DNA from: Accumulibacter sp.
Lineage (GTDB): Bacteria; Pseudomonadota; Gammaproteobacteria; Burkholderiales; Rhodocyclaceae
NCBI GenBank assembly: GCA_031264825.1
Contig: JAISDL010000099.1
Span: forward strand, 1 to 17,478
Direction: 5' to 3'
DNA: 17,478 bases
Below are positions 1 through 7,477 of the stretch, piece after piece. The notes beneath the pieces are model-generated. The model was given only the letters and a program-made list of their open reading frames with translations, did not search any database and was not told where the DNA came from. The stretch's first letter is position 1. Every line of letters begins with the position of its first letter. The translations under genes were made by a program, and so were the position numbers.

Positions 1-2
1 CC

Positions 3-320
3 TGTATCGTTTCGAGCAGCGTATATGCCCAGATATACGATTGCTCCGAAAATGGCAAACATGTTCTCTCTGATTTTCCGTGTCCCTCGGGCACTCTCAT
101 TCCAGGCACTGTGGGAGAATCCACGCCCCCTTCTCCATCGCATTCGGACGAGTTGAATCGCGCGAAGGAAAAACTGGACGAGATGACAAAAGAGCGTCGC
201 TCCCGCGAAGCGGAAGCGGAGGCGACTCGCGAAAACGCCATCCGGAGCGAACAGGAGGAAATAGAAAAAGAGGTGGACAATCTGTCCGTTGTCCCCATAT
301 TAAGGAAGACGCAACGCTAA
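3..320 (+). CDS. Secreted DUF4124-like protein with short coiled-coil tail (5' partial)
   Basis: The frame is open from the left edge, so the true start lies outside the window. The first visible residues (SSSVYAQIYDC) look like the end of a signal peptide cleaved after VYA, so only a few codons are probably missing. Then come a DUF4124-like segment (IYDCSENGKHVLSDFPCPSG, with two Cys), a Pro/Ser linker, and a highly charged helix rich in Glu, Arg and Lys that ends at a TAA. It is a clear paralog of the gene starting at 482: IY(D/E)C.ENGK...SD.PCPSG and L(N/D)RAK..LDE....RR are shared. It stops about 150 residues earlier than that copy, so it is either a naturally short paralog or a truncated one. 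The molecular function of this family is not established; an envelope location is inferred from the signal peptide. Identification as a DUF4124-type protein is fairly sure, function unknown. Confidence 0.7.
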   Translation, partial: CIVSSSVYAQIYDCSENGKHVLSDFPCPSGTLIPGTVGESTPPSPSHSDELNRAKEKLDEMTKERRSREAEAEATRENAIRSEQEEIEKEVDNLSVVPILRKTQR

Positions 321-481
321 AGTGATTGCGCCACGTGTAGCTTTCGTCCCGTCAGGAGAAGAGAATCACGGCAAACACGAAATTCATCGGATCGCCTCGA
401 AAGTTAAGCCGGCTTTTCGGTCGGTGATGGATGGAGCTCAAATTCTCCGGCGGTTTTTTTGACGCCAAGGCTGGAAATATC

Positions 482-1279
482 ATGAAAAAAACGTACTGGC
501 TTTTGATCGCCGGCCTCGTTTCCGGTAGCGCGTTTGCGGATATATACGAGTGCGTTGAAAACGGCAAACGCCTTTTTTCAGACGTACCATGTCCTTCCGG
601 CGCGCTTGGCGCGGTCGTTCCAGAGACGGCGGAGAAAGCATCTTCTCCTGTCGCGTCACCTTCCGAGAACCTGGATCGCGCGAAAAAAAATCTCGATGAA
701 ATAGTGCGCGATCGCCGATTGCGTGAAATAGACGCCGAAATCGAGCGCGGTGAAGAAGCGATTCGGAACAACATCGCCCTGATGGAAAAAGAAACCGCCT
801 CGATCCAGGAAGAATCTCACCAGATCGACAACAGGTTCAATATATTGTTGAAACACAATTTGGCGCTGAAAATGCGGGGTGTCGTCGCGAAGCATCGAAC
901 GATCAACAACGACCTGAAAAACCGGGTCGTTTCTTTGCGCGCAAAAAGGGAAAGTATCGTTCCCGAGCGTACTTCCGATGACGCGCAGGGACTGAGCGGA
1001 GAGCTTTACCGAGCGCAACGCGAGCGGCGCTTGAACAGTATCGATACTGAAGTCGCCTACAATCAGCGCGAAATCCAGAGAAATCAGACGACGATGGAGG
1101 CTGAAGTCGCCCAGCTTCGAAATGAACTGGAAGGCATAGACAGCCTCAACAATGCCTCGTGGAAATTTGCGCTGTTGGAAGAGATACGCGCGGTTTCAGA
1201 AAAATACCAATTGATGAACAGTGCCCTTGAAGGCCGAATCGACACTCTGATCGCGGAAAGGAGCAAATTGCTTCAGTGA
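482..1279 (+). CDS. Secreted DUF4124-like protein with duplicated coiled-coil module
   Basis: 265 residues. The ATG at 482 is preferred over an in-frame ATG at 431 because it puts a textbook signal peptide (MKKTYWLLIAGLVSGSAFA, cleavage near A19) at the N-terminus and has AAGG about 11 nt upstream. Residues 20-40 (IYECVENGKRLFSDVPCPSG) form a DUF4124-like motif with Cys24 and Cys37, which could form a disulfide in the periplasm. A Pro/Ser linker follows, then mostly charged helix. Residues 77-159 and 181-263 align without gaps at an offset of 104 (RRL, ID.E, M(E)..E, ID, K, N, L..R, L.A.R), so the helical part is an internal 83-residue duplication. It is paralogous to the partial gene just upstream, 161 bp away. 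Function unknown; a periplasmic or envelope structural or binding role is inference only. The ORF converges with cheA. Confidence 0.8.
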   Translation: MKKTYWLLIAGLVSGSAFADIYECVENGKRLFSDVPCPSGALGAVVPETAEKASSPVASPSENLDRAKKNLDEIVRDRRLREIDAEIERGEEAIRNNIALMEKETASIQEESHQIDNRFNILLKHNLALKMRGVVAKHRTINNDLKNRVVSLRAKRESIVPERTSDDAQGLSGELYRAQRERRLNSIDTEVAYNQREIQRNQTTMEAEVAQLRNELEGIDSLNNASWKFALLEEIRAVSEKYQLMNSALEGRIDTLIAERSKLLQ

Positions 1280-1281
1280 TT

Positions 1282-1403
1282 ACAGAAGACAGAGTTTGTA
1301 GTCAGTTGTCTGTAGTCTGACGGAGCGTCTCACGCGACAACTGAATACTGAAAACCGGTCACGAAGCGAACGCAGTGAGCGCTCTGTCTTCCGTCTTCTG
1401 TCC
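1282..1403. repeat. Inverted-repeat element between convergent genes
   Basis: The 131-bp gap between the secreted protein gene and cheA is framed by inverted copies of a short motif. GAAGACAGAG (1285-1294) pairs perfectly with CTCTGTCTTC (1382-1391), and ACAGAAGAC (1282-1290) also matches the inverse GTCTTCTGT (1393-1401). The word CAGAAGACAG recurs at 10869-10878 in the repeat island between the two metal ATPases. The interior contains a small stem, GTCAG...CTGAC. It lies between two convergent 3' ends, so it could help end transcription, but there is no clear T-run. It is best read as a dispersed intergenic repeat. Confidence 0.55.
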
Positions 1404-1410
1404 TCAGTCC

Positions 1411-3243
1411 TCATATCCTCAGGAACTGGTCGAAGCGGAGGTTCTCGTCGGCGGTTTCGTGGAAGTCCGCAAGCAATTCCTTCATGTTGAGGATCAGGAC
1501 GATCTGTCCGCTCGGCAAGGTCGTCACGCCTTCGACGCCGCGCGGGCAGAAGTCGTCAAGCGGCTTGACGACGGCGTTGTCGTATCCGATGAAATCGTCG
1601 ACGGCGAGGATGAAATGCCATTCGGTCGTTTCTATCAGGACGCCGTAACCCGACTTCGTATTTTCCGTCCATCCGAAAAGGCGCGAAAGCGGGATGAGCG
1701 GCAGTATTTCGCCCCGGACGAGCAGCGTATCCTTGCCGCCGATTTCCTGGATTTCGTCGACGTTGATCGGCAGTATTTCGCGGATCATCGTGAGCGGAAG
1801 CGCGAAGGGCTGGTCGTCGAGGAGGACGAGCAGCGACGGAAGGATCGCAAGCGTGAGCGGTAGCGTAATCGAAAACGCCGTTCCTTCTCCCGGGACGGTG
1901 TGGATGTCGATCGTGCCGTTGAGTTTTTCGATGTTCTGCTGCACGACATCCATCCCGACGCCGCGCCCCGAGACCGACGACGCTTCGGAGAGCGTCGAGA
2001 AGCCCGGAAGGAAAATGAGCTTCAAGCTCTGCGAGTCGTCGAGGTCGGCGGCGTCTTTTTCGAGAAGCAGGTCTTTCTCGACGGCCTTTTGCCGGATGAC
2101 CGACGGAAGCATCCCGTGTCCGTCGTCGGCGACGACGAGGATGAAGCGGTCGCCGTCCTGGCGCGCTTCGATCCGCACGACGCCTTTCGGCGGCTTTCCC
2201 GCCATCCGCCGTTCTTCGGACGACTCGATGCCGTGGTCTATCGCGTTTCGGATGAGGTGGATCATCGGGTCGAGAAGGTCCTCGATCAGATTCCGGTTGA
2301 TCTCGGTATCTTCGCCGAGGAGGAGGAGTTCGACATCTTTGTCGAGCTGGCGCGCGAGGTCGCGGACGATGCGCGGGAATTTCTGAAAAAGCCTGCCGAC
2401 CTCCTGCATCTGCGTGCGCATGACGGAATTCTGGAGGTCGCGTACCAGAAGGTCGAGTTGGCCGACGGCCAGGTCGAGCGAGTGGAGCGTTTCGGGCTTG
2501 TCGTTGCCCGAAAGTATTTCGCTCCACAAGGCGTTGACGTGGTTGCGCATGAGGCTGATTTCGTTCGAGAGGTTGAGCACGTGGTCGAGGCGCACAACGT
2601 CGACGCGCACGGTCTGCGCGCGCGCGGGAAGTTTTTTGTCGTCTCCGGCGGCGGAAGCCTGCGCCTCGCCCGCAGGGGAAATCGTATCGCCCTCCGCGAC
2701 GTGTTTTTCGGACGCGACACGAGAGGGTTCGGGTGCGGCGGGCGCCGCCGAAACCCCGGTCAGCGCATGGAAAAGCGCTTCCCAATCGGGTTCGCTTTCC
2801 CCCGTCGGCACCGCCGGCGGCAGCGGCGCGGCGCTCTCCGAGGGAGCGCTTTTTTCGTCCAGAATATCTTGCAGCGCCTGGAGAAGCTCGGGGCTGGCCG
2901 GCGCGGGCAGCTTTTGCTGCGCAAGCTCGTCGAACATGTTCCTGATGCTCTGCGTCGCCGTCATGATGACGTCCATCAGGCGCCGCGACAGGCGCATCTT
3001 CCCGGTCCTCATCCGGTCGAAGAGGCTTTCGGTCAAATGGCAGAGCTTGACGAGTTCGGCCGCGTTGAGGAATCCCCCGCCGCCCTTGATCGTGTGAAAA
3101 CCGCGAAAGGCGGCGTCCAGAAGCCCGCGATCTTCGGGAGTCTTTTCAAGCTCGACGAGTTTGTTGTCGACGTCCGAGAGGAGTTCGTTCGCTTCCTGCA
3201 GGAAATCCTGGAGGAGGTCTTCGAGTCCGGAAAAGTCGCTCAT
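1411..3243 (-). CDS. cheA: Chemotaxis histidine kinase CheA lacking a P2 domain
   Basis: 610 residues from the ATG at 3243. The frame is open further upstream, but that extension runs into cheZ and reads as non-conserved sequence, while MSDFSGLEDLLQDFLQEA begins a normal P1 domain. P1 spans about 1-105, with phosphoacceptor His50 in FHTIKGG. Residues 113-208 are an Ala/Pro/Ser-rich linker where the CheY-binding P2 domain usually sits. P3 (dimerisation) is about 209-285 and P4 (ATP-binding) about 286-465, with the N box HLIRNAIDHGIE (329-340), G1 DDGHGM (373-378) and G2 GRGVGMD (426-432). P5 (CheW-like regulatory domain) is about 466-600. The kinase autophosphorylates on P1 and passes phosphate to CheY and CheV. 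It is the last gene of the block, 55 bp after the CheZ-like gene. The stop codon abuts an intergenic repeat. Confidence 0.96.
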   Translation of the reverse strand: MSDFSGLEDLLQDFLQEANELLSDVDNKLVELEKTPEDRGLLDAAFRGFHTIKGGGGFLNAAELVKLCHLTESLFDRMRTGKMRLSRRLMDVIMTATQSIRNMFDELAQQKLPAPASPELLQALQDILDEKSAPSESAAPLPPAVPTGESEPDWEALFHALTGVSAAPAAPEPSRVASEKHVAEGDTISPAGEAQASAAGDDKKLPARAQTVRVDVVRLDHVLNLSNEISLMRNHVNALWSEILSGNDKPETLHSLDLAVGQLDLLVRDLQNSVMRTQMQEVGRLFQKFPRIVRDLARQLDKDVELLLLGEDTEINRNLIEDLLDPMIHLIRNAIDHGIESSEERRMAGKPPKGVVRIEARQDGDRFILVVADDGHGMLPSVIRQKAVEKDLLLEKDAADLDDSQSLKLIFLPGFSTLSEASSVSGRGVGMDVVQQNIEKLNGTIDIHTVPGEGTAFSITLPLTLAILPSLLVLLDDQPFALPLTMIREILPINVDEIQEIGGKDTLLVRGEILPLIPLSRLFGWTENTKSGYGVLIETTEWHFILAVDDFIGYDNAVVKPLDDFCPRGVEGVTTLPSGQIVLILNMKELLADFHETADENLRFDQFLRI

Positions 3244-3298
3244 GGGGATGTCGCTTTCAGGCCGGCCGGTGGGGGTTCGGTCCGCGCTCACGGAGAAA

Positions 3299-4045
3299 TC
3301 AGGCGTCGGTCTTGCGGAGGCCGTCCGCGCGCCGCGCTTCGAATTCCTGAAAATGCGACAGCACGTCTCTGGCAAGGCGCGACGCCGAAACGCCCGATTC
3401 CTGCAAGGGGGTCGTCCGGCTCAGGTTTTGGCGGGCTTTCGCCATCGTCTGCGGAACGGCGTTTTTCAGGTACATGCACGTATCCGACGCGAGGCGCTTG
3501 AATTCCTCGATGCTGATCTTGTTCGCGTACAGGAGGTCCCACCGCACCGCGAGCGACGCCGCCTTGGCTTCGAGGTCGTCGCAAAGCGGGCCGAAAGCGC
3601 CGAGCGTGTCGCGCATTTTATCGGCGAGCTGCGCGGTCAGGTCCGCGACCCGGCGCAGGTGTTCTTCCGTTTCTTCAGGAAAGGAGGGGACTGCGGCCAC
3701 GACGGCCTCCGGCTTAAGGGGCGCGACTTCCCGCGCGGCGGCGCCTTCTTCCTCGTCCAGAGCGTCTTCGTCCCTGCTCTCTTCGGCCTCGAAGAGGGCC
3801 GCGATGCGGCGCATCTGGTCCTTGATCGCCGGCGGAACCGGCGGCGCGCCGCCGGAAACGTGCTCGCTCGGCGCGCTTGCCTGCGCGGGGGGTTCTACCG
3901 GCGCGGGAGCCTCCGCCGTCGGGCGGACCGGCGCCGGTGCGGCGTCGGCATCAGGGTGAAGCGAAGCGCCCCAGACCTTGTCCGCGATGCTGTCGAACAG
4001 GGCTTCGAGTTCGTTCGAATCGCTCAAGGATTCCGTATCACTCAT
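3299..4045 (-). CDS. cheZ: CheZ-like protein with degenerate catalytic motif
   Basis: 248 residues, start overlapping the cheY stop by 4 nt (ATGA), so translation is probably coupled. Residues about 124-198 resemble the CheZ helical hairpin: the segment around DDLEAKAASLAVRWDLLYAN followed by EEFKRLASDTCMYLKNAV lines up with the E. coli and Pseudomonas CheZ region ...ALT.RW......L...R.L..DT..FL.... CheZ normally dephosphorylates CheY-P with Asp143 and Gln147 in DLTGQ (E. coli numbering). That motif is not visible here; the nearest match is FQEFEAR (232-238), which would replace Asp with Glu234 and Gln with Arg238. The N-terminus (ELEALFDS, 12-19) resembles the C-terminal CheY-binding peptide of CheZ (VDDLLDSLGF). 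Residues 30-70 are an Ala/Pro linker. Position next to cheY supports CheZ; catalytic competence is doubtful. No other reading frame over the 3' end restores the motif. Confidence 0.7.
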   Translation of the reverse strand: MSDTESLSDSNELEALFDSIADKVWGASLHPDADAAPAPVRPTAEAPAPVEPPAQASAPSEHVSGGAPPVPPAIKDQMRRIAALFEAEESRDEDALDEEEGAAAREVAPLKPEAVVAAVPSFPEETEEHLRRVADLTAQLADKMRDTLGAFGPLCDDLEAKAASLAVRWDLLYANKISIEEFKRLASDTCMYLKNAVPQTMAKARQNLSRTTPLQESGVSASRLARDVLSHFQEFEARRADGLRKTDA

Positions 4046-4434
4046 TTATTTGCCATCTTGTCGAAAACCCTGTGGAGCTTTTCGTCGAGCGTCGCCGCCG
4101 TGAAAGGCTTGACGATATACCCGCTCGCGCCGGCCTGCGCCGCCGCGATGATATTGTCTCTTTTCGCTTCCGCCGTGAGCATGATGACCGGGAGGCGGGC
4201 AAAGTCTTCGTTGGCGCGGATCGCCTGGAGGAGTTGCAAGCCGTCCATATTGGGCATGTTCCAGTCGGTCAGGACCAGCTCGAAATCCTTGATTTTTAGT
4301 TTTTGCAAGGCGGAGATGCCGTCGTCGGCCTCGTCGACGTTGGAAAATCCGAGTTCCTTGAGCAGATTCCGGATAAAACGCCGCATCGTCGGAAAATCAT
4401 CCACGACCAGAATCTTCAAATTGGGGTCAAGCAT
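4042..4434 (-). CDS. cheY: Chemotaxis response regulator CheY
   Basis: 130 residues, a single receiver domain of normal CheY length. All key residues sit at the E. coli positions: acidic pocket Asp12/Asp13, phosphoacceptor Asp57 (LTDWNMPNMDG), Thr87 (IMLTAEA), Tyr106 and Lys109 (GYIVKPFT). Phosphorylated by CheA, it binds the flagellar switch and changes rotation. The start ATG overlaps the end of cheV by 8 nt and has GGAG 6 nt upstream; the stop overlaps the start of the CheZ-like gene. The order cheV-cheY-cheZ-cheA implies coordinated expression. Confidence 0.97.
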   Translation of the reverse strand: MLDPNLKILVVDDFPTMRRFIRNLLKELGFSNVDEADDGISALQKLKIKDFELVLTDWNMPNMDGLQLLQAIRANEDFARLPVIMLTAEAKRDNIIAAAQAGASGYIVKPFTAATLDEKLHRVFDKMANK

Positions 4435-5398
4435 TTTTTACTCCGAAACTGTTTCGATCTTCCAGCATTGGACGCAAAGTCTCCAGTAAAGGTTCCGCAT
4501 CGAACTTTGCAACATAGACGTCGACTCCGGCGTCCCGGCCTTTTGCGCGGTTGACGCCGGACAGGAGCGAAGAGTGCATCACGACGGTAATTCCCGCAAA
4601 GCGCGGGTCCGCCTTGATGTTCTTCGTCAGGACGTAACCGTCCATTTCCGGCATCTCGGCGTCGACCAATATGAGCCGGATGAGGTCGCGCATACGGACT
4701 CCGGCCTGCTGGGCCTGCGCAGCCATGCCCTGCAGACGGCTCCACGCCTGCAATCCATTGTTGGCATATTTGTAATGAATGCCCAGCTTGTCGAGCACAT
4801 TTGCAATTTTACGCCGCGCGACGATCGAATCGTCGACGAAGAACACGCTTTTTTCTTCGATTTCGAGCTTCGGCAGGTTGACGATCACGGCCTCGCTGAA
4901 AACGTTGGCGAGGATTTGCTCGACGTCGGGTAAATAGACCGTCGTCCCGTTTTCGAGTTCGGCGGTCGCCATGATGAAATCGGTCCCCGACGGAAGGACG
5001 TTTTCGGACAGCCGGATTTTTTCAGGCTCGACGGGCGAGATGTCGGTCACGTCCTCGACGAGGAAGCCGAGCGTACGTCTTGAGTATTCGACGACGACGA
5101 TCGTTCTCTCGCTCTCCTGCGGGGACGCCTTCGAGTCGCCGAGAAAGGCGAGCAGAGAAATCACGGGGAAAATCTTGCTGTGGAGCGAAACGAGCCCTTT
5201 CATTCCCCTCGGCATATTGGGCGTTCGCGTGATATGCGGCGTGCGCTTGAATTCATTGACCTTGAGCACGTCGAGGCCGAAAACGCGGGACGTCCCCAGT
5301 GAGAAGAGCAAAAATTCGATGCTCTTCTCGCCCGGAGCGACGGAAATCCTGGCGTCGAAGCTGCTGAGCATCCGTTTGTCTTTCAAGTCAGGCGGCAT
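4427..5398 (-). CDS. cheV: Chemotaxis coupling protein CheV (CheW-receiver fusion)
   Basis: 323 residues. The N-terminal half (about 25-165) is a CheW-like coupling domain (EFLLFSLGTSRVFGLDVLKV, GMKGLVSLHSKIFPVISL, GFLVEDVTDI). The C-terminal half (about 183-315) is a receiver domain with acidic Asp189/Asp190 (FFVDDS), phosphoacceptor Asp246 (ILVDAEMPEMDGY) and Lys298 (VAKFD). CheV links chemoreceptors to CheA, and its receiver is phosphorylated by CheA, serving adaptation or phosphate-sink roles in other proteobacteria. The ATG at 5398 gives a full-length protein; a second ATG nine codons downstream is an alternative. It is 137 bp from motB, across an inverted repeat, and overlaps cheY. Confidence 0.95.
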   Translation of the reverse strand: MPPDLKDKRMLSSFDARISVAPGEKSIEFLLFSLGTSRVFGLDVLKVNEFKRTPHITRTPNMPRGMKGLVSLHSKIFPVISLLAFLGDSKASPQESERTIVVVEYSRRTLGFLVEDVTDISPVEPEKIRLSENVLPSGTDFIMATAELENGTTVYLPDVEQILANVFSEAVIVNLPKLEIEEKSVFFVDDSIVARRKIANVLDKLGIHYKYANNGLQAWSRLQGMAAQAQQAGVRMRDLIRLILVDAEMPEMDGYVLTKNIKADPRFAGITVVMHSSLLSGVNRAKGRDAGVDVYVAKFDAEPLLETLRPMLEDRNSFGVKNA

Positions 5399-5442
5399 CT
5401 TGTGCGCTCACGTGGAATCGGGCCGGGTTTCGCTCTTCAGGA

Positions 5443-5520
5443 GGGAAACGCCGCGCTTCGGAACGCGCGGACGCCAAAAGTACGCTCAGGCGCGGCGAAG
5501 CAACCCGGAGCGCGTTTCCC
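5443..5520. repeat. Intercistronic inverted repeat between motB and cheV
   Basis: In the 137-bp gap between motB and cheV, GGGAAACGC (5443-5451) is perfectly complementary to GCGTTTCCC (5512-5520). Further partial pairing is possible inward (GCTTCG on the left, CGAAGC on the right). As minus-strand RNA this would fold into a stem with an internal structured loop just upstream of cheV. Such a structure could set relative expression of the stator and chemotaxis genes or stabilise the motAB message. That role is inference. Confidence 0.45.
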
Positions 5521-5535
5521 GCCGCGAACGGAGCC

Positions 5536-6465
5536 TCAGGAAGCCTCGGGGGGTTGAGATTGGGCGTTTTCCGTTTCCGTGGCCACATCGGCGTCTTCCT
5601 GCAACATGGCTTCTTCGGTGCGCTGGTTCAGCACCGTGATATTGATGCGCCGGTTCGACGGACTCAAAGGGTCGTTCCGGTCGAACAGCATGATCGACGA
5701 GAAGCCGACGACTCGAAACACCTTGTTTTCATCCATCCCGCCGGCGATCATCTCGCGCCGCGCCGCGTTCGCGCGGTTCACTGAAAGCTCCCAATTTGAA
5801 AAACCCCTGACGCCGGCGCTGTACTGCGCCGCGTCGGTATGCCCGGAAATGCTGATCTTGTTCGGAACCGAATTCAGCGATTGGCCGATCTCGCGCAGGA
5901 TCGCCCTGAAATAGGGGGTCGGCTCCGCGCTGCTCGTATCGAACATCGGACGGTTCTGCTCGTCGACGATCTGGATGCGCAGGCCTTCGGGGACGACGTC
6001 GACCGCGAACTGGCTTTTGAATTGCTGAAAAACGAAGTTGCCCGAGATCATCCCTTCGATATTCGATTTGAGGTTGCCGAGCGAACGCCTTTCACGATCC
6101 TCGAATTCCTTGCGCAGTTCCGCCGTCCGCGCGCCTTTGAGGTTCGCCGGACCGCTTCGCTTGACCTCGCCCTCTCTCGTGTAGCCCGACGACGACGAAA
6201 TGTCCTTTCCGCCGCCCTTCAGGATGCTCATGGCGTCGCCGGAACCCGAGCCGCCCGCGAAACTGACGCGGAGCGGGTTCTGGAAAAATTCGGAAAGCCC
6301 CTTCAGGTCGCCGTTCGACACCGAGCCGAGCAGCCACATGAGAAGAAAGAAGGCCATCATCGCTGTCACGAAGTCGGCGTACGCCAGTTTCCACGCGCCG
6401 CCGTGGTGGCCGCCCGCGACCTTCTTGATGCGCTTGACGACGATGGGACGAGTGTCTTCGCTCAT
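5536..6465 (-). CDS. motB: Flagellar motor stator protein MotB
   Basis: 309 residues, normal MotB length. A short cytoplasmic N-terminus (VVKRIKKVAGGHHGGAWK) leads into one membrane helix (about 29-48) carrying the proton-binding Asp31 in YADFVTAMMAFFLLMWLL. The plug/linker region follows, then an OmpA-like peptidoglycan-binding domain (about 150-280) with the motif SGHTDAA (207-213) and NWELSVNRANAARREM. It forms the MotA/MotB proton channel and anchors it to the cell wall. The C-terminal tail is Glu/Gln-rich. AGGTG lies 5 nt before the ATG, and the gene starts 20 bp after motA. Confidence 0.96.
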   Translation of the reverse strand: MSEDTRPIVVKRIKKVAGGHHGGAWKLAYADFVTAMMAFFLLMWLLGSVSNGDLKGLSEFFQNPLRVSFAGGSGSGDAMSILKGGGKDISSSSGYTREGEVKRSGPANLKGARTAELRKEFEDRERRSLGNLKSNIEGMISGNFVFQQFKSQFAVDVVPEGLRIQIVDEQNRPMFDTSSAEPTPYFRAILREIGQSLNSVPNKISISGHTDAAQYSAGVRGFSNWELSVNRANAARREMIAGGMDENKVFRVVGFSSIMLFDRNDPLSPSNRRINITVLNQRTEEAMLQEDADVATETENAQSQPPEAS

Positions 6466-6485
6466 TTACGCACCTGTTCGTCCGC

Positions 6486-7343
6486 TCACTTGCCCTTGCG
6501 GGACTTGAGTTCGGTTTCAAGTTCGAGGAAGCTCGGACGGTCTCCCGAGAAGAGGACCTTGCGACCGAATTCGACCGCGACCTGCGGCGCGTACCCCGAC
6601 ATCGACGCGAGAAGAACGGCTTTGACGACGTGGAAGATCTTGGAGCTTTCGCCGATCTTCTGTTCGAGCAAGGACGCGACCGGGGCGACGAAACCGTAGG
6701 CGATCAGGATGCCGAGGAAGGTGCCGACGAGCGCGCCGCCGATCATCTTGCCGAGGACGGGCGGCGGCTGCCCGACGGAACCCATCACGTTGACGACGCC
6801 CATGACCGCGACGACGATGCCGAAGGCCGGGAGACTGTCGGCAATCTTGGTGACGTTGTGCGCGGGCGCTTCGACTTCGTGGTGATGCGTCTCGATTTCG
6901 ATGTCCATCAGGTTTTCGATTTCGAGGACGTTCAGATTGCCGCCGACCATCATGCGGAGATAGTCGGTCGTGAATTCCATCACGTGGTGGTCTTTCACGA
7001 GCTTGGGGTATTTGCTGAAAATCGGGCTGCTGTCCGGCGTTTCGACGTCGTTCTCGATCGACATCAAGCCCTCCTTGCGCACCTTCGAGAGCACTTCGAA
7101 AAGCATCGAAAGAAGGTCGACGTAGAGTTCCTTGTTGTACTTTGAACCCTTGAAGAGAGACGGCAAGGCGCCGAGCGTCGCCTTGATGTTCTTCATGTCG
7201 TTTGAGGAAATGAAGCTCCCGACGGCCAGACCGACGATGGCAACGTACTCGGTGGGCATCCACAGCGCGGCCAGACTGCCGTGGATGGCGTAAGTCCCGA
7301 TGGCCGATCCGAGGATGATGAGATAGCCGACGATTAGAAACAT
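6486..7343 (-). CDS. motA: Flagellar motor stator protein MotA
   Basis: 285 residues, E. coli-type MotA. Four hydrophobic segments lie near 1-20, 30-46, 168-190 and 200-222, with the large cytoplasmic loop between the second and third. The loop carries Arg89 and Glu97 (KVRKEGLMSIEND), equivalent to E. coli Arg90 and Glu98 that contact FliG. Conserved prolines are Pro172 (DSLPAFG) and Pro221 (GFVAPVAS). With MotB it forms the torque-generating proton channel. It is the first gene of the motility block; 130 bp separate it from the SUKH gene upstream. Confidence 0.97.
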   Translation of the reverse strand: MFLIVGYLIILGSAIGTYAIHGSLAALWMPTEYVAIVGLAVGSFISSNDMKNIKATLGALPSLFKGSKYNKELYVDLLSMLFEVLSKVRKEGLMSIENDVETPDSSPIFSKYPKLVKDHHVMEFTTDYLRMMVGGNLNVLEIENLMDIEIETHHHEVEAPAHNVTKIADSLPAFGIVVAVMGVVNVMGSVGQPPPVLGKMIGGALVGTFLGILIAYGFVAPVASLLEQKIGESSKIFHVVKAVLLASMSGYAPQVAVEFGRKVLFSGDRPSFLELETELKSRKGK

Positions 7344-7450
7344 TCAATGTCCCCCATTGCGAACGCCGCCGGACGGGAAGCGGACTCTCAATCCGTCCGC
7401 CCGGGATTCCATTCCTGAAGCAACAGCGCCCGTACGAAGCGAAAAACAGT

Positions 7451-7477
7451 ATTCTAAACGATTTTGAACGGAATCAA
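7451..7477 (-). promoter_or_regulatory. Possible sigma-70-like promoter upstream of motA
   Basis: Read on the minus strand, TTGATT (7472-7477) and TAGAAT (7451-7456) are spaced by 15 bp, about 110 bp before the motA start and overlapping the stop codon of the SUKH gene. The -10 is good, but the spacing is shorter than the ideal 17. I see no clear flagellar sigma-28 element (TAAA...GCCGATAA) in the gap, so motA could also be read through from upstream. Confidence 0.25.

Noticed and set aside
451..470. T-run after CCGGCGG as a terminator for the upstream partial gene
   Set aside because: The GC stretch before the T-run cannot form a stable stem with a loop.
1900..3501. Long plus-strand open frame opposite cheA
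   Set aside because: It is the antisense of a clearly conserved CheA; the product is low-complexity and charged with no domain. High GC at third codon positions makes such shadows common.
5399..5535. Small coding gene between motB and cheV
   Set aside because: Minus-strand frames here give Arg/Pro-rich peptides with no start signal or conservation; an inverted repeat explains the region better.
7344..7473. Sigma-28 flagellar promoter upstream of motA
   Set aside because: No convincing TAAA and GCCGATAA pair is visible in the gap.
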